Assembly: GCA_964443875.1 (NCBI GenBank)
Contig: CAYUET010000001.1
Span: 62,001 to 126,000, forward strand
Reading direction: 5' to 3'
DNA from: CAYUET01 sp964443875
GTDB lineage: Bacteria; Auribacterota; JAFGBW01
Length of the DNA: 64,000 bases
Under the pieces are notes generated by a model. The model worked only from the letters and a program-made list of their open reading frames with translations. It searched no databases and was not told where the DNA came from. A program made the position numbers and the translations under genes. Positions 1-8,368 of this stretch are shown one piece after another; the stretch's first letter is position 1, and every line of letters begins with the position of its first letter.

Positions 1-576
1 GAAAAAATTCATAAATATATGACTGTTGTAATCGGCCAGATAGACCGTCTGGAATTTTTGCTTAAAGAAATCGTGGATTTTATTAAACCCCGGGCCCCTA
101 ATCTTCTCCCCTATTCTCTCCATGATATTATTTCTGAAGTTTTGGAAACTTTCAGGGAAGGCTTTCTTTATTTTTCAAAAAAAGAAATTGAAATTCATCT
201 TAATTCTTCTGAAAAATGTACAAAAGCACTGGTCGACAGGGATCAGTTCCAGCAGATTTTATATAACCTTTTAAAAAATGCAGTTGATGCCATTGAACAG
301 AAAGGTTCCATATCCCTCGAAATTTATGAAGGGGAAGAATATGTTCAGCTTCTTGTAAAGGATGACGGCTGCGGGATGGATGATTACGTCAAGGAACATG
401 CCTCAGATGCTTTTTTTACAACAAAAGCCACAAAAGGAACCGGGCTGGGGCTTTCCATTGTAAAAAATATCATGGATGGACATAAAGGCCGTATTGAGAT
501 TTTATCGAATAAAGATAAAGGAACTTCTATTGTTCTGAAGTTTTTGAAAAATAAACAGGATTCCGGTAATGGATAA
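1..576 (+). CDS. Sensor histidine kinase, C-terminal part (gene cut by window edge)
   Basis: The frame is open from base 1, so the gene begins outside the window; about 191 residues are visible. It holds the end of a dimerisation helix region followed by a HATPase domain. The N box reads NLLKNAVDAIEQKG, the G1 box DDGCGMDD, and the F/G2 region AFFTTKATKGTGLGLSIVK. The spacing and the FFTTK-GTGLGL signature are those of NtrB-type kinases. It autophosphorylates a histidine and passes the phosphate to a response regulator. The next gene, a receiver protein, overlaps its 3' end by 8 bases and is its obvious partner. The sensor input domain is not visible. Confidence 0.9.
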   Translation, partial: EKIHKYMTVVIGQIDRLEFLLKEIVDFIKPRAPNLLPYSLHDIISEVLETFREGFLYFSKKEIEIHLNSSEKCTKALVDRDQFQQILYNLLKNAVDAIEQKGSISLEIYEGEEYVQLLVKDDGCGMDDYVKEHASDAFFTTKATKGTGLGLSIVKNIMDGHKGRIEILSNKDKGTSIVLKFLKNKQDSGNG

Positions 577-919
577 ATATTCAGTTCTTTTGATTGAAGA
601 TGAAGAATTCAGTATTTTTATGATGCAGGAAATGCTTGAACTTATCGGGTGCAAAGTTGATTCCGCAAATACAGTTCAAAAGGCTGTCGATTATTCCAAA
701 AAGCATCTTTATGATTATTATCTGGTTGATATTATCATGAATGAGGAATCAGGACTTGATGCTTTGAAAGAAATGAATATTTCTGAAGTATCCAAAAGAG
801 TCATTATTCTGAGTGCCAACATCAATTCTTTGAATCTGGATCAGGCTAGGAGTATAGGGGTAACGAAATTTCTTCCAAAACCCATAAAGATTGATGATTT
901 AAAAAAAATGATCTTTTGA
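569..919 (+). CDS. Single-domain response regulator (CheY-like receiver)
   Basis: A 116-residue receiver domain with no output domain. The acidic pocket E10-D11, the phospho-acceptor D54 in YYLVDII, the switch residue S82, and K104 in FLPKPI are all in place. It overlaps the upstream histidine kinase gene, so the two are translationally coupled and probably form a phosphorelay. Having no DNA-binding or enzymatic output, it must act by protein contact or as a phosphate relay. Confidence 0.9.
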   Translation: MDKYSVLLIEDEEFSIFMMQEMLELIGCKVDSANTVQKAVDYSKKHLYDYYLVDIIMNEESGLDALKEMNISEVSKRVIILSANINSLNLDQARSIGVTKFLPKPIKIDDLKKMIF

Positions 920-933
920 TGAAAACATTGAAA

Positions 934-1548
934 TCATAATTCCGTCACAAGAAGATTCAGGGCTTTCTTTTTCGGGCCTGAACTTTGTTTAAGCGCATAT
1001 CCCACAGGAATGACCGCCATAAATTCACCCTGAGGCATATTCAGAAATTCAAGAACATCTTTTTGAATTAAAATAAGAATCCCGAGCCAGACAGAAGAAA
1101 GACCCAGGGATGTTGCAGCCAGAAGCATGTTTTCAACCGCTGCCGCTGAGCTTTGAATTTCCATAATTCTGAAAAAATCGGCAGCCTGGTCCTTTTGAGT
1201 TGCAAAAAGCTCGGGGCCTCGTTGAATAAGTTCTCCGGTATTGCTAACTGCGATGACCAGGGGGGCGCTGGCAATACTTCGGGCAGCCATTCGCAGCAAG
1301 GCAGCTGATGGTCTTGCCAGAAGAGGCGCTTTATCCGTAATCAGTTTTACCAATTCGTTTTTTCTATTTCCACGGATAAGAATAAATTTCCATGATTGCT
1401 GATTATGAGCTGAAGGCGCCATACTGGCAGCCGTGAGAATGGTTTCCAGATCAGAGGATGAAATTTCCTTATCTTGAAAAAAACGTACACTGCGACGGTT
1501 GAATATAGATTGAAGAGTTTCATTTTTTAAAAGCAGGTCAGAGTTCAT
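934..1548 (-). CDS. Nitroreductase family FMN-dependent oxidoreductase
   Basis: A 204-residue protein with the nitroreductase N-terminal FMN signature (IFNRRSVRFF followed by APSAHNQQSWKFI) and the C-terminal block AVENMLLAATSLGLSSVWLGI. Family members are FMN-binding homodimers that use NAD(P)H to reduce nitro compounds, quinones or flavins; the substrate cannot be told from sequence. It is transcribed convergently with the receiver gene, with 14 bases between their ends. No partner gene is evident. Confidence 0.88.
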   Translation of the reverse strand: MNSDLLLKNETLQSIFNRRSVRFFQDKEISSSDLETILTAASMAPSAHNQQSWKFILIRGNRKNELVKLITDKAPLLARPSAALLRMAARSIASAPLVIAVSNTGELIQRGPELFATQKDQAADFFRIMEIQSSAAAVENMLLAATSLGLSSVWLGILILIQKDVLEFLNMPQGEFMAVIPVGYALKQSSGPKKKALNLLVTEL

Positions 1549-1640
1549 AGGACTTTCCTTCGTGGAATCATGAGATTATTATTTTAAAGTGTTGATTTAT
1601 GGAATTATCAGTTTAAAAAAGCAATAAAAAACAAGTCAGA

Positions 1641-2813
1641 TTAATAATATTTAATGTGGGCTAATTTTCCCATTTTTTTTAGCTGGGTCACCAGGTTTTC
1701 AATGACTTTAAGCCTTGGGGTCAAACCTATTTTTTTAAAAATTTGAGAAGAGGACTGGCTTTCATTGGATGCTTGACCGACAAGAATAAAAATTCTGTCC
1801 GCTTTGTTCAGGTAATTCACCAGATTTGTTACAGAGGAGTCGTCGGATTGGTCCAGGTGTGATTCATGAAGGAGGTTCAGGGTTTGGTTCAGAGTAATGC
1901 AGCCTTCTGTGACAAGATCTATGCCTTTGATGGAATAAGAAGGGGGATCAAATGGTGAAAGAGGAAGATGTTCCATTTTAACCGGAATGAGTGTTTCTCG
2001 TGAAAACATTTCAGCCGTGCTGGATCCGCAGATAATTTTGTCTCCGTCCATGGATAAGAAATCTTTAATGATTTCGGTATCCATTTTACTGTCGCGGGGA
2101 GGGCCGGTCATGATACAAAGTGTACTTCCGGGTCTGCATGTAATGAGAACGGCGGTAGTGTCATCTCCTAATTCGTCTTTAGAAATTGATTCGGCATTAT
2201 TTAGAATTTTTTGAGGAAGATCATTAATTACATCATTTTGAATTAAAAAGTGACTGGCGAAATCGCGGACCCCCTTGGATGTCCAGCCCTGTTTGTAGCC
2301 GCAGCCGATTCCAGCCTGGGTGACACCATCGCTCATGAGAAGAATGCTTTTAGTGCTGTCGATTTTGTAAAGGAGTTCTCCCATTTCTTCCCCGGCAAAA
2401 GGATAAAAGCGGATTTCAGGCAGAAAAGCCTGTGAGTTTTCCACAATAAGGGGAGGGGGCATCTCATAAGAGAGTATGGTTGTCTGCCCGTCATAAAGAA
2501 TATAGGCTATAATAAAGGCGGAAAAAGGAATATTGTCATAGCGCGCCGCATGCATTGTTTCAATGATGCTTTTGCAGGCTTCCCTCAGACTGATTCCAAG
2601 TCTTAAATTTTCAATGAGTCGTGATGAGCACAGTCTTGCGGCAAGATGCGCTTTGGGGCCGGAGCCAATACCGTCGCATAAAAGGACGAGGGTTGCATCG
2701 ATGTTTCTTTCGACTACAAGTAGGTCTCCGCAAATGTATCTTGCATTTTTTGGGGATTGAGCCGTTGTGACTTCAACATAGATATTGGAGTTTTTTTCTG
2801 TAAAGCGTGACAT
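1641..2813 (-). CDS. SpoIIE/PP2C-type protein phosphatase linked to sensory hydrogenase
   Basis: 390 residues. The PP2C-type metal-binding motifs are visible: LCDGIGSG near residue 45, LLMSDGVTQAG near 155, and GDDTTAVLI near 215. This marks a SpoIIE-class Ser/Thr phosphatase of about 225 residues. The remaining ~165 residues include a conserved-looking block (ITCRPGSTLCIMTGPPRD) and have no domain I can name. Its start codon overlaps the stop of the hydrogenase-like gene (TAATG), so the two are co-translated. In clostridia and other anaerobes, SpoIIE-type phosphatases are known neighbours of group C (sensory) [FeFe]-hydrogenases. The inferred role is to turn an H2 or redox signal into dephosphorylation of an unknown target. 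Confidence 0.85.
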   Translation of the reverse strand: MSRFTEKNSNIYVEVTTAQSPKNARYICGDLLVVERNIDATLVLLCDGIGSGPKAHLAARLCSSRLIENLRLGISLREACKSIIETMHAARYDNIPFSAFIIAYILYDGQTTILSYEMPPPLIVENSQAFLPEIRFYPFAGEEMGELLYKIDSTKSILLMSDGVTQAGIGCGYKQGWTSKGVRDFASHFLIQNDVINDLPQKILNNAESISKDELGDDTTAVLITCRPGSTLCIMTGPPRDSKMDTEIIKDFLSMDGDKIICGSSTAEMFSRETLIPVKMEHLPLSPFDPPSYSIKGIDLVTEGCITLNQTLNLLHESHLDQSDDSSVTNLVNYLNKADRIFILVGQASNESQSSSQIFKKIGLTPRLKVIENLVTQLKKMGKLAHIKYY

Positions 2814-4540
2814 TACTTTTTTTCTGGAAGACTGGTGCTGGAATATTCTGAAAGTTTTTTTACCAGAAGTTCGCTTTGAGCCGTACTTTCACCTAAAAAA
2901 TCAACAATTTTTTGGGCAATTGTAATCTGATGATTTAAAAGCTGTTGAGCCTGGATGACCGTATTTTTTTTCAAATCGTCTATTTCTTTCTGATTTTGAA
3001 AAACGGAAGTCATATCGATAAACATTCCCACAATCTGTTTTTCCTTTTTTAAGGGATAAATGAGGGTATGAAAAATTTTGGATCCGGATTCATAATTGAA
3101 GGTACTGTCATAAATCTCACAGCTTCCTGATGCAATTTTCTCAAAAGGGGCAGGATCTAAAATACGGGAGATTTTCAGTCCTAAAATCGAATCATTACAG
3201 TTAAAGAATTGTTTAAAGGTTGGATTGATGTGAAGAACTGTAAGGGAGTTATCAAGAATAATGATCCCATTGGGACTGGTGGACATTACTTTATCGGCTC
3301 TTTGTTCGGCAAGGCGACGCATAAAGGGAACACACATTTCTGCTTCAGCCATGCCTTTTAATACGGCAATTGCTTTTTCGCGGCAGTTTGGATATCCGCA
3401 TGCGCCGCAATTCAACTGATGTTCAGGAAGTGATTTTCCGGTCTGATCGAGAACTTTTTGAATCTGATCCTCGGAAAAAACGATGGAAGGAAGGGGGGGG
3501 GTATCATATTTACAAGAGGAAAAAGGGAGGTATTGGTCTAGGTTGATAGGAGGGTTTTTTGAGGGGGTGAATTCTCTGATAATGTCATGAGATTCAAAAC
3601 GGTTTTTTAATTCAGGAATGCCGGCGCCTTGTACGCAGCCCCCGGGACAAAAAAGAAATTCAAAGATTCCTTCAGGTTTATGGTTTCTGATCCATTCCAG
3701 ATATTCTTTCAGCTGTTCGCTTCCTTCGGCAGAATAGGTTTTGATTTCCTGAGGGTAAAAGGATTTCATTGTCTGAATAAGTCCTCCGGGCAAGGGGAAA
3801 AGCCGTGAAACTCCTGGAAAGGGTTCATCGAATACGCTTTCTTCATTCGATAAAAGGTCAATCTGGCGATTTTCAATCCAGTCCATTAATTCTTTAATGG
3901 TTAAAACCACATCGATGCTGTTTAAATCGCTGAAGAATTCCAATTCTTTTTTTTTGGCACTGCAGGGACCGATAAAGACTGTTTTCCAGTGAGTTCCCAG
4001 TTTGTTTTTGAGCATTTTTCCATGTAAGAGCATGGGCGACAGAATGGGGGTCAGATAATCAGCCAAATCAGGGTAGTATTTTTGAATATACAGAACAACA
4101 GAGGGACAGGCAGTGGTGATGGAAATTTTTTCAGGGTTTCTCAGATGATAATCCAGAGAAGCCCGAGTGACAACGTGTGCCGCAAGTGCAGTTTCACTGA
4201 CATAGGAAAAACCAAGTTTTTTTAGAACGGTAATCAGTCTGCCAAGATTCTTTTGTCCGAAAAGACTTACAACAGAAGGTGCAAGACTGACGGCAATAGG
4301 TTGTTTTTGTTCAAACAACATCTGAAGCCGGGGAATATCATTACGGCAGATCTTGGCCTTTTGAGGGCATTCCCTTATACAGGTGCCGCAGGCAAGGCAT
4401 TGATCATCCATGATTAAAGTCTGACCATCCTTGACTTTTATTGCCTTGACAGGACAGTGCCTGAGGCAGCGGTAACAGTCCCTGCAACGTGCTGAAAGAG
4501 TTTGTATGGTTTGAGGGTTATTGCTCATTTTTTCAGCCAT
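2813..4540 (-). CDS. Sensory-type [FeFe]-hydrogenase-like protein with 2[4Fe-4S], FeS and PAS domains
   Basis: 575 residues. Domains in order: a 2[4Fe-4S] ferredoxin (Cys 19/22/25/29 and 48/51/54/58); an iron-only hydrogenase large-subunit core with the three H-cluster motifs modified (TTACPS with C145, GPCSAKKKE with C193, FCPGGCVQGAG with C298 and C302); a four-Cys FeS domain at 378-403 (NCGACGYPNCREKA...MCVP); and a PAS domain from about 418 to 520. The proton-transfer Cys of catalytic enzymes (the first C of TSCCP) is Ala here, as in putative sensory hydrogenases. Ala there, the PAS domain and the coupled phosphatase argue for H2 or redox sensing rather than bulk H2 production. No HydE/F/G maturases are in the window. 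Confidence 0.88.
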   Translation of the reverse strand: MAEKMSNNPQTIQTLSARCRDCYRCLRHCPVKAIKVKDGQTLIMDDQCLACGTCIRECPQKAKICRNDIPRLQMLFEQKQPIAVSLAPSVVSLFGQKNLGRLITVLKKLGFSYVSETALAAHVVTRASLDYHLRNPEKISITTACPSVVLYIQKYYPDLADYLTPILSPMLLHGKMLKNKLGTHWKTVFIGPCSAKKKELEFFSDLNSIDVVLTIKELMDWIENRQIDLLSNEESVFDEPFPGVSRLFPLPGGLIQTMKSFYPQEIKTYSAEGSEQLKEYLEWIRNHKPEGIFEFLFCPGGCVQGAGIPELKNRFESHDIIREFTPSKNPPINLDQYLPFSSCKYDTPPLPSIVFSEDQIQKVLDQTGKSLPEHQLNCGACGYPNCREKAIAVLKGMAEAEMCVPFMRRLAEQRADKVMSTSPNGIIILDNSLTVLHINPTFKQFFNCNDSILGLKISRILDPAPFEKIASGSCEIYDSTFNYESGSKIFHTLIYPLKKEKQIVGMFIDMTSVFQNQKEIDDLKKNTVIQAQQLLNHQITIAQKIVDFLGESTAQSELLVKKLSEYSSTSLPEKK

Positions 4541-4623
4541 TATTATTTTTCTTTATTATACACATAGGCTTTTAATTTGTACATATTCAATGCTTTTATG
4601 TGAAAATTGGAGAGAAAGGGGGA

Positions 4624-5292
4624 TTAAAGAGGATGCTCCTGCTGAAATTGCATGCGAAGTTTTTTGGAAAGAACACCCAGGGAAGCAGCAAGGTTTTCAT
4701 GCTGAACAATGATATGACTTGGAATATTTATTTTTACAGGGGCAAAATTCCAGATGGCCCGGATACCTGCAGAGATCATGATATCTGCCACTTCCTGTGC
4801 CGCTTCGGCAGGAACAGTCAGAATTCCAATTTTGATCTTCATTCGCTGGATGAGAGTATGCATTTTTGTCAGGGAAAGAACACGAACATGATGAATTTCT
4901 TTTCCGATTTTTTGAGGATCTGAATCAAAGGCCGCGACAATATTGATGCCGAAATCTTTAAAGCCTTTGTATCCCAATATGGCATAGCCCAGGTGTCCTA
5001 CTCCTGCAAGGAAGGCATCATTTGCATCATTCCATCCTAAAAACTGTTCAATGGCTTTCATGAGCTCCATAGTGGGATACCCCAGTTTGGGTTTTCCTAT
5101 AATTCCTGTCATTTCCAGATCTTTACGGACTTGAATTGAAACAAGGTTTAGATCGTTTGCGATTTGCGTACAGGAAATGTAGCTGTTTTGAAGTTCCTGT
5201 ATTCTTTTTAAATATTGATAGTATAAAGGTAATCGACGGAGTGTGGGTTCAGGAATGGACTTTGAATTATCGATTTCAAGTTTATTTTTCAT
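4624..5292 (-). CDS. rex: Redox-sensing transcriptional repressor Rex
   Basis: 222 residues. The N-terminal winged helix is of Rex type (IPEPTLRRLPLYYQYLKRI, then SCTQIANDLNLVSIQVRKDLE). The Rossmann domain follows with FLAGVGHLGYAIL and a DSDPQKIG turn. Rex binds NADH or NAD+ and represses fermentation, hydrogenase and respiratory genes when NAD+ is high. It lies 83 bases upstream of the hydrogenase-like gene on the same strand and so probably heads that cluster. I looked for a complete Rex operator (TTGTGAA-N4-TTCACAA) near rex and in the gap and found only an isolated half-site. Confidence 0.93.
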   Translation of the reverse strand: MKNKLEIDNSKSIPEPTLRRLPLYYQYLKRIQELQNSYISCTQIANDLNLVSIQVRKDLEMTGIIGKPKLGYPTMELMKAIEQFLGWNDANDAFLAGVGHLGYAILGYKGFKDFGINIVAAFDSDPQKIGKEIHHVRVLSLTKMHTLIQRMKIKIGILTVPAEAAQEVADIMISAGIRAIWNFAPVKINIPSHIIVQHENLAASLGVLSKKLRMQFQQEHPL

Positions 5293-5422
5293 AATTACCT
5301 TTTAATAGGAACATAAAATTAATCTATAGGTCTGAAGAGGGGTTGTCAAGAAAGAAAAAACTGAGGATATGTTTCTTAACTTGTTTTAATGCTGGTAATT
5401 ATGTTTAATTTTAAATTCAGAT

Positions 5423-6412
5423 TCAGTTTTGTAAAAGAGAAGAATTTTTTGAATCGGAAGAGGACGAAACAATTTCCAAAAGTGGATAAAAATCAGCGGA
5501 TTGAGTTAAATTATTAGCGGACAAAACAAAGTTTTTTGAATTGGAATTAATATCTGAAGCAAAATTTACAAGAATGGATAAAAGAGGATTCTTCATATTG
5601 GTTGCGACTTGAGAAGTATTCACTCGGTAGGGAGAAAGAAAATGATCATTTCCTGAAAGGTACTCATAAGTTAATTTAATGAATTCATAACAGAAAAGAA
5701 AAGGGTGTTTGTCAAGATAGGTATCAGGATTTTGAATGGAGGGGTTAGTAATGAAAAGATAATCAAAACAGATTTTATCTTTTTGATTTTCAAAGATATT
5801 AAATATTTTTTCCATTTTGTCCTGATCAAAAGGTTTTTTATAGCGGAAAATGCCTATTGTTCCATTTTTAGGAGTTTTGGGCAGCAGATAATCAATAAGA
5901 GGAATAAGAGCAAAATCAGTTTGTGCAGAAATATCCGCAACAAAAGCCTGATCATTTTTTATCCAGATAAATGCTCCATGGCTGTAATGAGAATCAGAAT
6001 TTTTAGCTATCAGATAAGAGTTGTATTCTGTAGGCTGAATAAAAATAATATCACCTGTATGAAGGGTTTCGCCCTTTGTTTTTAACTCATTAAAGTGTTT
6101 TAAAAGAATCGTTGCAGATAAGGGCTCTAATGCCTTATATAGATGATCAGAGGATTGGTCTTGTTCTTCATACATGGAAACAAGAGTTTTCTGAAACATG
6201 TTTCCAAGATTCATGTTCTGATTCTTATAATTATCAATTTTATTCTCTTTAGCAATTGGTCTATCAAATTTTTTAGAATAAAAATCTAAAGATATTTTTT
6301 CTGGATTTTTTTCATAGTTTTCCAGATCCTTTATAAGGATTTCAAGAGGATCCCCTAAGATGGGATTAATGTAAAATAGGCATATAAATATTACAATTAA
6401 ATATTTTTTCAT
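5423..6412 (-). CDS. Exported YiiX-like permuted NlpC/P60 (papain-fold) protein
   Basis: 329 residues with a signal peptide (KKYLIVIFICLFYINPILG). The central part carries the permuted papain-like pattern: GDIIFIQ, then SHYSHGAFIWI with a candidate catalytic His around residue 142, and later FDYLFITN and FLFCYEFIKLTYEY with a candidate catalytic Cys. This matches the order seen in the YiiX/YebB group, where His precedes Cys. Members are presumed amidases or thioesterases acting on peptidoglycan or lipid amides. The first ~110 residues and the Ser/Asn-rich tail are not recognised. It stands alone, with 130 bases upstream of rex's start side and 311 bases to the next gene. Confidence 0.6.
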   Translation of the reverse strand: MKKYLIVIFICLFYINPILGDPLEILIKDLENYEKNPEKISLDFYSKKFDRPIAKENKIDNYKNQNMNLGNMFQKTLVSMYEEQDQSSDHLYKALEPLSATILLKHFNELKTKGETLHTGDIIFIQPTEYNSYLIAKNSDSHYSHGAFIWIKNDQAFVADISAQTDFALIPLIDYLLPKTPKNGTIGIFRYKKPFDQDKMEKIFNIFENQKDKICFDYLFITNPSIQNPDTYLDKHPFLFCYEFIKLTYEYLSGNDHFLSPYRVNTSQVATNMKNPLLSILVNFASDINSNSKNFVLSANNLTQSADFYPLLEIVSSSSDSKNSSLLQN

Positions 6413-6723
6413 ATATTATATTTTAATAAAATTTATTCAAGCATTCAAGAGTTTTACTATAAAAGGGGAAATGTTTTTCCAATTTCATTGAGTTTGATTC
6501 TTTTCAACGAGTATTAATATTCATTTTGAACAATAAGGAGAAAACCAGATTCTTTACGTTTGTTCAGAATAATATCCAGAACCATCGCAGCTTGCTGCGG
6601 GGTGTTTCATTTTTATTTTTTTGTTCGCGTAATACTGAAAATGAGAATTATCAATTGACTGAAAATCTGTATTTTATTTTCCGAAATCATAAGGACTGTT
6701 CTAGATTAATGCGAATAAAAAAA
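6413..6723. other. Intergenic region with a short hairpin
   Basis: A 311-base AT-rich gap between two minus-strand genes. The only structure I see is CGCAGC-TT-GCTGCG at 6586-6599, followed on the plus strand by G- and T-rich sequence. A similar small GC hairpin with a trailing GGGG occurs at 34854-34869. A plus-strand frame here starts with TTG and runs into the downstream gene; it does not look coding. Confidence 0.5.
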
Positions 6724-8283
6724 TTATTGCTGGATTCCGCCGTAGCCTTTGACACTATCTGCCTGGGCTTTCATCACTTCTTCATATGGATTTTTAGCAT
6801 TAATATCAGTAATTTTGGGTGCAAAAAGTAAAAAGCATTTTTTTTGTTCTCTTAAAATTCTTGCCAGTCCTTCTGTATGAAATCCGCCGGTAATGAGTAT
6901 GCAGCGATCGGTCTTTTCTTCTTTCATGCGGTTTAAGGTGTTTTCTACCAGAATTAAGTCTCTTTTTAAGGCTGCATCATAAAAATTCTCAACAAAGCGA
7001 ATGTGTTGGGTCACCAGATCATTATCGACTTCGAATCCTAAAAAAATATTGTATTGAGGCCCCAGTTTTTGAATGAATTTTTTTGCATCAATAAACTGAA
7101 ATTCTGTTTTATGCGTTTTAAAATAGAGGTAATCATTTTTTAATACTTCGAGTCTGAATAAAAGATTCAGGATGCGCATAATGTAGGATAAATGATCGAG
7201 TTCTTGAACATCAGGGCTTGTGTATAAAGTTTTTTTAAGATGTTTTTCAACCAGGACGATTTCATCAACAATATTATTTTTATCTATTTCATGATAGTAG
7301 TTAAGATAATCGGTGTATTGACTTATGATTTTAGTTTTTGATGGATCAATTGCCTGTGTTTTAGCAGTAGTGGTTAAAAAATTATAATAGGTTCTTGCAT
7401 CTATTTCCCGCATTTTGAAAGCGAAAGATTTTTGAATAATAGCATCCATTTCTTTTTTGTTATTGGAAAGGATTTTTCCAAATTCTTCAATTAATGAGGT
7501 TCTTTGTTCTTCAACTTTTTTAAAATCAATGGATTGTTCTAATTTTCTCGCTTTAGCCTGAAGAATAAAATTTTTAAACTGGGTTAAATCCACTTTCTTT
7601 TTTTCTGCAAAATCTTCCAGATAAGTGGCATAATCAGCAAATTCAAGTCGTTTTTCTTCATAATCCGTAGATTTGTTGTCGAGTTCGAGAAGTTCCGGTG
7701 AGAATAATTTTAATTTTAAAGCATTTAATCTTTGAATGAGTTTTTGAGTATACGCATTTACTTTATCACGATATTGCATTGTGTTCATATAGGCTGTATA
7801 GTTTTCTGCATAAAGATCTTCATTTTCAATTCCAAAAATAGTAAATTCCAGATCTGAAGTGATGGAAAGATATTCCGGACCGGTAATTTTTCCTTGTTTC
7901 ATGAAGTATTCTGCAAAATCCATTTTTACTTTACGGTCATTGAAGGCTGAAAAAGGTTTAGTATCAATGAGTCCTGCGGTTCCTTCAACATTGGCTAATT
8001 TTACTCCGTAATTTTCGATCATAAGCCGGACAATTTTCGCAATATTCATCTGGGCTTCATAATGACAGTGAGCATCCTGGATATAGATTATCAGTTCTTT
8101 GATTATTTCAGTACCTTCAGGGATAAAGGTTTCTTTAAGAATTCCAATTTCGTCAGGTACATTAATATTATTGACGAACTTTAGACTTAACGGTTCTACT
8201 TTTTTATTCTCTTGAGAGAAGGATAAACCAGGTAAAAAAAATAAACCTGCTAGAATAATTAATATTTTATTTTTTAAAATCAT
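6724..8283 (-). CDS. Exported protein of unknown function, possible TraB/ChaN (Tiki)-like fold
   Basis: 519 residues with a signal peptide ending near LSFSQ. I do not recognise the family with certainty. Three blocks stand out: IIYIQDAHCHYEAQMNIAKI (about residues 66-85), LANVEGTAGLID (about 96-107), and a near C-terminal ILITGGFHTEGLARIL (about 465-480). An early His/Glu pair and a late GGxHT motif are the pattern of the TraB/PrgY, ChaN and EreA superfamily of metal-dependent hydrolases or heme-binding proteins. The ~300 residues between are helical and rich in Lys/Glu. The gene is divergent from rarA with 85 bases between starts. Confidence 0.5.
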   Translation of the reverse strand: MILKNKILIILAGLFFLPGLSFSQENKKVEPLSLKFVNNINVPDEIGILKETFIPEGTEIIKELIIYIQDAHCHYEAQMNIAKIVRLMIENYGVKLANVEGTAGLIDTKPFSAFNDRKVKMDFAEYFMKQGKITGPEYLSITSDLEFTIFGIENEDLYAENYTAYMNTMQYRDKVNAYTQKLIQRLNALKLKLFSPELLELDNKSTDYEEKRLEFADYATYLEDFAEKKKVDLTQFKNFILQAKARKLEQSIDFKKVEEQRTSLIEEFGKILSNNKKEMDAIIQKSFAFKMREIDARTYYNFLTTTAKTQAIDPSKTKIISQYTDYLNYYHEIDKNNIVDEIVLVEKHLKKTLYTSPDVQELDHLSYIMRILNLLFRLEVLKNDYLYFKTHKTEFQFIDAKKFIQKLGPQYNIFLGFEVDNDLVTQHIRFVENFYDAALKRDLILVENTLNRMKEEKTDRCILITGGFHTEGLARILREQKKCFLLFAPKITDINAKNPYEEVMKAQADSVKGYGGIQQ

Positions 8284-8368
8284 TTGTATATTTTATTTGT
8301 TTAGTCCATTAATTGCTAAATGTTTTAGTTTTTATAACATTATCCTTTTTTTATGGTCAATTAAAATT

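Noticed and set aside
4541..4623. Rex operator between rex and the hydrogenase-like gene
   Set aside because: Only one half-site (ATGTGAA) is visible; the inverted partner at the right spacing is absent.
6526..6831. 101-residue plus-strand frame between 6526 and 6831
   Set aside because: TTG start, unlike any family I know, and it runs into the 3' end of a well-supported minus-strand gene.
8297..8368. 24-residue N-terminal extension of RarA
   Set aside because: The segment is hydrophobic, begins 14 bases from the divergent gene start, and is not needed for the AAA+ fold; the ATG at 8369 begins the typical MDLFDHTAEK sequence.
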